From Panonychus citri (Eukaryota; Arthropoda; Arachnida; Trombidiformes; Tetranychidae), in NCBI RefSeq assembly GCF_014898815.1, contig NW_026515513.1, positions 930,001 to 994,000 on the forward strand: a stretch of DNA of 64,000 bases. The letters run 5' to 3'. The position numbers and the translations under genes are program-made. The notes under the pieces were generated by a model that saw only the letters and a list, made by a program, of their open reading frames with translations, was not told where the DNA came from and searched no databases. The number at the start of each line of letters is the position of its first letter. Position 1 is the stretch's first letter. This document shows positions 23,550 to 31,781 of the stretch, piece after piece.

Positions 23550-24602
23550 TTAATCATTAAAATATTTTGATAAGATGATGTTATTGTAGTAATGATTTGT
23601 TTTTTCCAATTCTGTTTTTAGGAAATTTTGAAAGATTGAACAATCACGAGACCTAGCACTATGGCCTTTCTTTCCACATCTAGGACAAATCCATTTCTTC
23701 TTATCATTTTGAATAGGACACTCACCAGCATGATGATTTGAACACATATGACATGTACGTAGGTTATTACATTTTTTCACTGTATGTGAGTACTGAGAGC
23801 AGTGATTGCATATTATTATATTGAAATAATCATACACAGGAACAAGTCGATAACCAATATTTAAATAACCATCACTCTTATCAATTTCATTTCTTACCCT
23901 AGAAGTTATTGATAGTAGAATTTTGTTCCATTTGTCATTTTCATATATGTATTTGGGTTTGATTGAATTATCAGGCCAATTGTTTCTCTTAATTATCTTT
24001 TTACACCAATCTTCCCAGCTTTCATTTGTAATCTTCTTGAGGTTCTCGATCATGATTATTGGATTTTCTAAATCAGGTATAGTAATTGTAAATGTTTTTT
24101 CCATAACAAGATTGTCATCTAGAATCTCTTTTAGTTTGATTCTATCATTATTATTTTGTAAGAAGATTTTTAGACAATTATTACCGAGTTTCGTCTCACA
24201 AATTATTGGTATTTCTTTGTCACTTGAATCAATGAATTTGATGAAGGATTGTTCAAGTTCATTTGGTTCAATTTCATCAGAGTTAATTATCAGGACAGGC
24301 ATAATCTCCAAATTTTCAACATTAAACCAATTGCTTTTGTCTTTCTTTAGTTGATATCTAATGTGAACCTCAGAGTTACTTTCTTTCCTTGTTCTTGATT
24401 TATCCATTTTTGTTTTTTCCACCACAAATTCTTGTATTTCCATTGAATCATCAAGTAGATTTGATAGTTTAATCAATCTGGAAGTTTTTTCACTGGTAAT
24501 TTCCTCCATTATTAGTGCTTGTGAAATATCCTTTTTGATTTCGTCCTTTTCTCGATCAGTTAGTTTCTTTTTGACTTCATTGAATTTGTTTTCATCATCC
24601 AT
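23550..24602 (-). CDS. LINE Gag-like protein 1 (ORF1-type, three zinc knuckles)
   Basis: 350 residues from ATG. The N-terminal 100 residues are charged and probably disordered. Two RRM-like Gag segments follow (around PVLIINSDEIEPNELEQSF and NPIIMIENLKKIT), then the usual junction to the nucleic-acid-binding region and three CCHC-type knuckles: CNHCSQYSHTVKKC, CHMCSNHHAGEC, CPRCGKKGHSARSRDC. ORF1 proteins of R1-group LINEs bind the element RNA and form the particle with the ORF2 protein. This is the largest and most typical of the three Gag copies. Its neighbour, Gag-like 2, begins 104 bases downstream. Confidence 0.85.
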   Translation of the reverse strand: MDDENKFNEVKKKLTDREKDEIKKDISQALIMEEITSEKTSRLIKLSNLLDDSMEIQEFVVEKTKMDKSRTRKESNSEVHIRYQLKKDKSNWFNVENLEIMPVLIINSDEIEPNELEQSFIKFIDSSDKEIPIICETKLGNNCLKIFLQNNNDRIKLKEILDDNLVMEKTFTITIPDLENPIIMIENLKKITNESWEDWCKKIIKRNNWPDNSIKPKYIYENDKWNKILLSITSRVRNEIDKSDGYLNIGYRLVPVYDYFNIIICNHCSQYSHTVKKCNNLRTCHMCSNHHAGECPIQNDKKKWICPRCGKKGHSARSRDCSIFQNFLKTELEKTNHYYNNIILSKYFND

Positions 24603-25582
24603 TATTATGATCAGTTGATTGATGTTAGTACCTTTCTTTTGTTTCTGTTGAGGATTAAATTAAGAATAAAGTAGAAGGTAGTATTTCATTAAGAAGGAGT
24701 CATAGATTTGTCAATAATAAGTTTGTCAGTTATCATTTGTCAATTTGGAATTTTTCAATTATATTTACCTTGTTCATTTTATCACCTGGATTCACAATTA
24801 TATTTACTTTATTCATTTTTAATTTCTTAGATTCACAATTAACTAGACAAATCACATTTTGTTTAATCACAGAATGAAAATGAAGTTTGATTGGAGAATG
24901 ATTCTTTAACGTTGGAAACTTGAGAAAAAATGCCAAACCAGTGAGAGAGACAAAAAGAAAGAGAAAAAAGGGAGAAAGGGAGAGGGAGAAAAAGAAAAGA
25001 ACAAGAAAAAGAGGGAAATACAAATGATTTCATCTTTCGGTCAACACATTTCAAGAATTTCCTTTAATTGGATAAATTGTTACTCTAATTGGGAATAATT
25101 AATTTTTCGTCTTTTCAAGTTAATTAGAATCTTCAAATTCTATCTAATCAAATTTCTAATTCTATTCTAATTTTCTTCGTAATCAATGATTTGATTTTCG
25201 TTTGTTCATTTCTATTGTTTTTTTTTCATTCGTTTTTGGATCAGTTGATTGTTTTGTTTTCTCTTGTTAACAATTAACGAGACAATATTTTATCTATTTG
25301 AGTTAGTTAATTTTCTTCTTATTTGGTTTAGTTTTTCGGTAATTCGATGATTAATTAATTTGGTTTTTCTTTTTTTAGAAAATTTTTTTTTTTTGTTCGA
25401 TTGCGGTTAGAATAGACTTGATGTTCTTTTGCTCGGTAAATAGTCTTGAGATTTTGGTTTTGGTTGAATTTGTTTTTTTCTGTATTTGTGTTTGAATTTT
25501 GGGCTGAATTTGATTTGGTTGATTGTTACTATTTAGATTTTATTGTTTTCTTTTCTTCACTGATTCCAGGTTATGGTTAATC
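24603..25582. other. Region between the LINE and SF3A1 start codons (probable promoters, SF3A1 5' UTR)
   Basis: AT-rich, with a GAGAAA/GGGAGA purine tract (about 24940-25018). Frames of 60-100 codons here are low-complexity. A splice acceptor (TTCCAG at about 25564-25569) just before the SF3A1 ATG, and its conservation in the second copy at 31.1 kb, suggest a 5' UTR intron of SF3A1. The LINE 5' UTR must also lie here, read in the other direction. Confidence 0.6.
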
Positions 25583-28093
25583 ATGTCTGGTGAAAAAATT
25601 GGTATCATTTATCCTCCACCGGAATTGAGAAGTAAGTAATCAATTGATTTCTTTTGATATTTGTAGTTACATTTTCATTGGATTTTGTAGTCATGTTGTT
25701 TTTTTGCCGGTTCGCTATTGATGATTAATTTTAATTCCTTTTAGAGTTTATTATCATTATTATTATAATTGATCAGATTATTAATTTTATTATTATTCTT
25801 TTTTCATTTGTCTTTCTCTCTGTACAGATATTGTTGATAAAACTGCGAGTTTTGTTGCTCGGAATGGACCTGAATTTGAATCAAGGATTCAACAGAATGA
25901 GCAAAATAATCCAAAATTTAATTTCCTTAAATCTGGTGATCCTTATCATGCATATTATCAATATAAGGTTAAAGAGATCAAGGAAGGAACCAAAAATAAT
26001 GAAATATCAGCTCCACCAAGTGCTGTTTACAATTCAACGTTACCATCATCTCAAGCTCTTACGGTTAATCGGACTGGATCACAATCTCAACAGAACAGAA
26101 TAAATAAGCAATTGGAACTATTTGAAACTGCTTTGATTCCCAAAGATCCACCACCAGAATTTGAATTTATCGCTGAACCACCGACAATTTCAGCTCTTGA
26201 TTTAGATATTGTTAAATTAACTGCACAATTTGTCGCAGTTCATGGACGATCTTTTCTTACAAACCTAATGAACCGGGAACAAAGAAATTTTCAATTTGAC
26301 TTTTTAAGACCACAACATGGGATGTTTAGTTATTTTACTCAGCTCATTGAACAATATACAAAAATCCTGATGCCAGCGAAAAATTTAATAACCGATTTAA
26401 AGAAAGAAGTTAACTCACGTAAGTCAATCATAGATAAAGTCAAATATCGATTAGAATGGACCAAAATTCAGGAGGCAGAGAAAAGAAAAGAACAAGAAGA
26501 AGCGGAAAAGGAGAGAATCCAATATTCTCAAATTGATTGGCACGATTTTGTTATTGTGGAAACTGTTGACTATCAATCCCATGAACAAGGTCTTTTCCCA
26601 CCACCAACAACACCGGAAAGTGTTGGTTCACGATTATTATTACAACAACGTATTGAAGAGCAAGGACAGGAAACTGTTGAGATGGACGTTGATTCAGATG
26701 AAGAATCAGATGAACTGAAAAGATCAGAGAAAGCTAAAGATTCAATGCCACCTCCATTACCTCCTTTACCTCCTCAGATGGATAATGTTGTCATACGAAA
26801 AGATTATAATCCGAAAGCTAAAACTCAATCTGCTCCAGTTACAGCTCCAAGTAAAACAGCTGATGCTTGGGTTGTATCACCAATTACTGGGAGAAAATAC
26901 CAGCGGAAAAATTGCAAGAGCATATGCGTTATGGTCTATTAGATCCTCGGTGGGTTGAACAGCGAGAGCGATCAATTCAAGAGAAGATGCAACAAGAGGA
27001 AGTTTATGCCTCAGGTTCGGCTATTGACACGAATTTGAAAGAATTGGCTGAACGTCGTAGTGACATTTTCGGTGAAAACGATGAAGAAACAGCAATCGGT
27101 AAAAAGATCGGTGAAGATGAAAGAAAGAAACCCGAAAAGGTGACCTGGGATGGTTACACTGCTTCCATGGAAGCGGCCACTCGCGCTGCTCGGGCCAACA
27201 TTTCAATCAAAGATCAAATTCAACAAATTCATCGAATCAAAGGTTTTCTTCCTGATGAGGATAAAGAAAGAATCGGACCAGCTTTACCCTCTACATCACA
27301 ATCTAATCAAGGACCAACACCCATGCAACTTTCAATGGGTCAAAGTATGAACCAAGGTCAATTACCTCAATCACAGGTAATACCAGGTAGACACCATCAT
27401 CATCTTCAACAGCAACAACATCAACATCAAAAAATGGATCAACATCAACCTCCACCACAAATTTCCCAACAACAAATGGTCAACATAGTTAATCAAATGA
27501 CCGGTGGAGCTCGAGGTCAACCTCACCCTCATGTTCACCCATCAGCCCAACAACCTCATCCCGCTCTTAATCCACAAGGAGCCTCACAATTTGTCCTACC
27601 ACCAGGAGCATCTCCCAATGGTCCACCCTTCATGATACCAACACCCCAAATGATGATGGGAATGTATGGTATTGCACAATTACCGACAATGCCACCTCCA
27701 CCAGCCGAGGATCCAAATTTAATCAACATGAATATCTCACAAGATGATGAACCACCTTATAAAAAGTCACGTGAAGATAGTCTTGTTCCCGAAGATGAAT
27801 TTATCCGTCGTTTCAATGGTCCAGTAACTTTCCTAGTTAAAGTTCCTGAGGTAACCGATAAACCTGAATGGAATCTACAAGGTCAAACATTAAATTTAAC
27901 CCTTCCTCTTACCGATATGGTCTCTGTGATTAAGGCCAAAATTCACGAATCTATTGGATTACCGCCTGGTAAACAAAAGTTACAATATGGTAGTACGTTT
28001 ATTAAAGATTCAAATACATTAGCTTTTTGTAATATTGGCACGGGTTCCACTTTAACGCTTGGTCTTAAAGAGAGAGGTGGTCGTAAAAAATAA
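25583..28093 (+). CDS. SF3A1: Splicing factor 3A subunit 1 (SF3A1/SF3a120), with a one-base frameshift
   Basis: Component of SF3a, which joins the U2 snRNP to the branch site. Exon 1 is 25583-25631 (MSGEKIGIIYPPPELR), exon 2 is 25828-28093. Domains: SURP1 (IVDKTASFVARNGPEF, PYHAYY), SURP2 (LDIVKLTAQFVAVHGRSF, FDFLRPQHGMFSYF), the PRP21-like core (QIDWHDFVIVETVDY), an acidic/proline segment, the conserved VSPITG/EKIPAEKLQEHMR segment, a Q/H/P-rich region and a C-terminal ubiquitin-like domain ending LKERGGRKK. At 26889-26891 the frame is one G short: the frame before reads VSPITGRKYQRKN and hits a stop at 26940-26942, while the conserved continuation EKIPAEKL lies in the next frame. With one extra base the gene would be 772 codons including the stop. 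For an essential gene a sequence error is likely, but a real mutation is possible. Confidence 0.93.
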
Positions 28094-28462
28094 TTTATTA
28101 ACTCAAGTCAATTTAATTAACATTCATACAAACTCAACTTTTAACATCAAATCAGCTACAATTGCTTCAAACCTTTACTCTTTTTGCCATAAACAAAAGT
28201 CAATCATCATCATCACTATCAACATGTCAACATGTCAACAATCATTATTCACCATTCGAACTGCTTTTGATGTTAAACTTGTACTTTCCAAAATTAAACC
28301 ATGGAATCTTGATTTTTTCGATAAATTTTTAACAATTTCATTGATTCATTGTCTAAGAAAGTTAATCCTTTGTCTTCATAATCTTCGTAAACTTCAATTG
28401 GTCGTTTTTTGACCAATTCCGAACGAACCTCATCACTGGAACATCCATTGGCTATGTTTCGA
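27916..28462. repeat. Duplicated SF3A1/NOC3L 3'-end segment, copy 1
   Basis: About 547 bases nearly identical to 31234-31781. It covers the SF3A1 ubiquitin-like domain codons, the SF3A1 3' end and the antisense end of NOC3L. I see a one-base indel (about 28338 against 31657) and one or two substitutions near the right edge. Homology stops abruptly at about 28462. Confidence 0.93.
28235..28462 (-). pseudogene. NOC3L 3'-end fragment
   Basis: Antisense copy of the last codons of NOC3L (RNIANGCSSDEVRSELVKKR to FLDNES, then shifted by a one-base indel). No upstream NOC3L exon adjoins it, so it cannot make NOC3L. It came with the 547-base duplicated segment and may serve as part of the SF3A1 3' UTR. 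Confidence 0.85.
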
Positions 28463-28819
28463 AAAGAAAACAAACTCATTTGTTCATATTTTTTACGGTA
28501 ATCAATCAATAAGAACGTTTAAATTATAGCACAATCAAGAAATAGATGAGTTTATTTAGTTCTTTTGAAACATATTAAAGGTTTACAGACAATTGATTCT
28601 CGATTTACATCGAAAAAAAAGATTTATCATTAATGATGCAAGAATTTTGTAAATAGTGATTTTATCTTTGCGTGTGTTGGTGTTTTCGCTTTGTGATTAT
28701 TAGCTTAGAGTTTTTTTTGAATATATATTTTTGGTGCTCTTTGGAAACAAAAGGTCTAAAAATCGTTTTTTTGTTGTTGTCGGTGTTTAATTTACGAGGA
28801 AAGTGTGTCAGCTTATCAA
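28463..28819. other. Gap between the NOC3L fragment and the RFX stop codon
   Basis: AT-rich, no gene recognised. Probably the RFX 3' UTR (minus strand) and the end of the SF3A1 transcript. Confidence 0.5.
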
Positions 28820-30804
28820 TCAACTCGAGTGTTGATTTGTGTTGGTACTGTTACTATTATTAGTATTAGTGTTGGTTGAAGTTGTTGTGTTGGTGGTATT
28901 GTTGTCCTTTGATTTAACCATTGTCATCCGAACTTCACCCAACACTTGAAGTGGTGTTTTACCTGTAGCTTGAGCAACTCTGTGTTCGATCAAATAAAAT
29001 ATATATTCGTCAAAAAGCAATCGAATCAAATGGAATGATCCAAATGAGGAGGCAGAACGAAGAGTAAGATCTCTCATAACCAGGGAGCTGTAAAATCCCC
29101 ATTTAAAAAAGAATTGAGTCGCAGAACGAACATCATTATCTCGAAGGCATGTATCTAAAACTTGTTCGCACCATAATCCCCATCGGTCAAATGGGTTTGG
29201 TTCTTGTAAAAGAATTTTAAAACTTTGTTCTATCTGGTCAACAATTGAATCATCACATTGACAGACCCACGATGCCTGTTCTTGGACATTTTTAAAGTCA
29301 ACACGGTTCAGGTCACTGATCATTTGTTGTATTTGTTGTTGGTTTTGTAAAACTGCTTGGGCTGCAGAGGAGAGATGATTCAATGAGGTATATCGACGTA
29401 AAGTATGGCTGAAAGCTCCGACAGCGGCTAATTTCGAGGTGACAAATGAACCATCATAACCGACAAGCGCTGTGCCCATCCAATTGTGTATATTTTTGGC
29501 AAAGTTGCGAATCTGTTGGGTCAATTGTTGAGGAATAGGTTTCAATAGATTGGGAAGTAATAATGCTGAAATAAGTGAATTGTACAGTGTATAGTCTGTT
29601 TGCAATATCCATTCGCTGAGAGAGGCAAGAGGTTCTTGGTCATTTTCAGCTTCGATACCGGGACTAGATGTAAGCTGATGTAATTGTTCCAATGTTAATC
29701 CAGGCGTCTTATTGTTCTTGTTGTTGGTGTTGATTGTGGTACTATTGTTGCTCTCATTTTCACTGTTACTACCTGCTCCCTTTGATGATGATCCATCAGC
29801 CTGCCAGAATGATTTCCATAATCCCTCGATAAGAGTGAAGTTTAAATTTCCAATCGCATTGATCACTTGTTCATAGTGTTTCCTGTAAGCAGCAGCAAAT
29901 CGGGTTGCTAGAGCACTTGGTGTTTCTGCATCATTACAAGGAACAGGCTCTTCCGGCCAAACATTGGCTAAGATTGACTTAGGATCTCCTAGGTAACTTT
30001 GTAACAATTCTGGGGATGTTGCTGTTAAGGTTGCCTGGTGATTTTCATTTGTTGTCACAACATTGTTATCCTTGATTGACTCTGTTCCACCACCACTACC
30101 ACCATTACCATTACCTCCACCACCACCCCCGCTACTACTGTTACCTCCATCAGAATGAACTGTTTTATGACGTTTAGCAGATGGTTGACCAGAATCTGGA
30201 CTGCTCACTGAACTACTATCGGTGATACGCGCCAATGGAGATCCTGGTTTAACTCTGATACCATAATAATGATACTTTGAGTTTCCTCTTGTACCTAAAC
30301 GTCTAGTCCTTAAACCAACAAAAACCGATCGAATAAGTTTACCAAATGAAGCTGCATTTACAGGCTCAATTCCTTGTTGTGAACAATGGGTTTGATAATG
30401 AGAGTAAAGTGTAGATCGAGGTAGTGAAATACCCTCAGCAGTTTCATAGTTTTCTAAAAGCCATCTAACCTGTAAAAGAGAAGAAAATAAACAATGAAAG
30501 ATACATGAAAGAAACAAAGAAACCAAAAGAGAAAATTAGAATTAATTTCTAAACTTACATGAGCAATATCCGTATCACGGACATTTTGTATTTGAAAATT
30601 GGATGGAGCAGCAACTATACCACCAGAATTTGTCTCGGTATCACCTCCAGTATTGGCACCAGTAACTTGTGAATAGATGACCGTTGAATTATTATCAAAA
30701 CAGGTAATCGAAGTATATGGATCAGTAGTATAATAGATTGTAGTTAAATTGTTATCCTCTTCGTCCGGATTTTTTTTGAATGTGTCTTGGGGGTCGATCA
30801 TCAT
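28820..30804 (-). CDS. RFX: RFX family transcription factor (RFX1/2/3 type)
   Basis: Winged-helix regulator that binds X-boxes; RFX1-3 orthologues control ciliary genes. Exon 1 is 30804-30559 (82 codons), exon 2 is 30469-28820 (550 codons with stop), joined in phase (AHV/RWLLENYE), total 631 residues. The DNA-binding domain starts at about residue 83 (RWLLENYETAEGISLPRSTL; SFGKLIRSVFVGLRTRRLG; RGNSKYHYYGIRVK). Then come a Ser/Gly-rich linker with a Gly run, the conserved B and C regions (NLNFTLIEGLWKSFW; LKPIPQQLTQQIRNFAKNI) and the dimerisation domain (ASWVCQCDDSIV; RDLTLRSASSFGSFHLIRLL; FYLIEHRVAQATGKTPL). The N-terminal activation region is short (82 residues before the DBD), and the C-terminus is a low-complexity T/N/S tail. 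Confidence 0.95.
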
Positions 30805-30805
30805 T

Positions 30806-30906
30806 GTTGCCTAACTACTAAAGACAACCAAGGCAACGTTTTGGTAACCAAAATCAGGGCTGTTTTCTTGTTGCTAACCAAGGAAACGTTTTAGTTACCA
30901 AAATCA
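30806..30906. promoter_or_regulatory. Tandem X-box-like half-site cluster upstream of RFX
   Basis: A 32-base unit beginning CAACCAAGGCAACG (30825-30856) recurs at 30875-30906 as TAACCAAGGAAACG, 50 bases apart; both contain ACCAAGG and end ACCAAAATCA. They carry RFX-type half-sites: GTTGCC at about 30806, GGCAAC, GGTAACC, GGAAAC, GTTACC. The cluster lies directly upstream of the RFX ATG, which suggests autoregulation. Binding is inferred only from the motif. Confidence 0.5.
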
Positions 30907-30977
30907 ACAGGTCTGCAAAGAGGTAAGGAAGAGACTGGAATCAACAAAGAGTCAAGAAAGAAAAAGAATCATTGAGA

Positions 30978-30989
30978 TGCGCATGCGCG
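30978..30989. promoter_or_regulatory. NRF-1-type palindromic site
   Basis: TGCGCATGCGCG fits the NRF-1/Ewg consensus YGCGCAYGCGCR in every position and sits in a CpG-rich patch (30976-31005), striking in such AT-rich DNA. It is about 175 bases upstream of the RFX start codon and close to the collapsed SF3A1 copy, where a promoter is expected. Confidence 0.6.
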
Positions 30990-31020
30990 TCCGCGCGATA
31001 CTGCGAATATTCAAATTTAA

Positions 31021-31411
31021 TTTTCTTTCGGTGTGTTTGTTGAATTTTGGGTTTAATTTGATTTGGTTGATTGTAATTATTTGGATTTGACTGTTTTCTT
31101 TTCTGCGTTGATTCCAGTTTATGGTTAATCATGTCTGGTGAAAACGATTTGTTATCATTTATCTTTCGCCGGAATTGAGAGTAAGTGTAAAAAATAATTG
31201 ATTTCTTTTTGTATTGATTTGTGGTTATCGATTTATGGTCTCTGTGATTAAGGCCAAAATTCACGAATCTATTGGATTACCGCCTGGTAAACAAAAGTTA
31301 CAATATGGTAGTACGTTTATTAAAGATTCAAATACATTAGCTTTTTGTAATATTGGCACGGGTTCCACTTTAACGCTTGGTCTTAAAGAGAGAGGTGGTC
31401 GTAAAAAATAA
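31021..31411 (+). pseudogene. Collapsed second copy of SF3A1
   Basis: 31021-31195 resembles 25485-25640: 5' UTR intron end, the ATGTCTGGTGAAAA start, CCGGAATTGAGA and a splice donor, with roughly a fifth of bases changed and an indel that breaks the first exon frame. At 31234 it jumps to the sequence of the last SF3A1 codons, which is nearly identical to copy 1. Everything between (SURP domains to the proline region) is missing. A 65-codon frame (31214-31411) still encodes most of the ubiquitin-like domain, ending LKERGGRKK, so a small domain-only product is conceivable. Confidence 0.88.
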
Positions 31412-31781
31412 TTTATTAACTCAAGTCAATTTAATTAACATTCATACAAACTCAACTTTTAACATCAAATCAGCTACAATTGCTTCAAACCTTTACTCTT
31501 TTTGCCATAAACAAAAGTCAATCATCATCATCACTATCAACATGTCAACATGTCAACAATCATTATTCACCATTCGAACTGCTTTTGATGTTAAACTTGT
31601 ACTTTCCAAAATTAAACCATGGAATCTTGATTTTTTCGATAAATTTTTAACAATTTCATTTGATTCATTGTCTAAGAAAGTTAATCCTTTGTCTTCATAA
31701 TCTTCGTAAACTTCAATTGGTCGTTTTTTGACCAATTCCGAACGAACCTCATCACTGGAACATCCATTTGCTATGTTTCGA
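31234..31781. repeat. Duplicated SF3A1/NOC3L 3'-end segment, copy 2
   Basis: Counterpart of 27916-28462. Here the NOC3L side continues into the intact NOC3L gene, so this is probably the ancestral convergent SF3A1/NOC3L boundary. Confidence 0.9.

Larger units (their letters stand above)
17070..24602 (-). mobile_element. Non-LTR (LINE) retrotransposon with nine same-strand open frames, R1/Jockey-like
   Basis: The coordinates are the coding extent; the true ends were not found. In transcription order: Gag-like 1 (24602-23550), Gag-like 2 (23445-22687), lone Gag N-domain (22540-22325), Gag-like 3 (22025-21261), three unrecognised frames (21105-20713, 20716-20252, 20265-19795), endonuclease (19826-19263) and reverse transcriptase (19223-17070). 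APE-type endonuclease plus an RT with a C-terminal CCHC finger and CCHC Gag proteins is typical of the R1/Jockey/I group, but those elements normally have two ORFs. Frames 5 to 8 overlap by 4, 14 and 32 bases. No clear poly-A tail or target-site duplication is visible; the only A-run below the RT stop is six bases. The single visible break is one TAG between endonuclease and RT. Confidence 0.9.

Noticed and set aside
24733..25054. Hydrophobic open frames upstream of the LINE
   Set aside because: Translations of the GAGAAA tract (Ser/Leu/Phe/Pro-rich); no link with Gag proteins.
28059..28412. 117-codon plus-strand frame after SF3A1 (and its copy at 31377-31700)
   Set aside because: It lies in the SF3A1 3' UTR and is antisense to NOC3L codons; identical in both duplicated copies.
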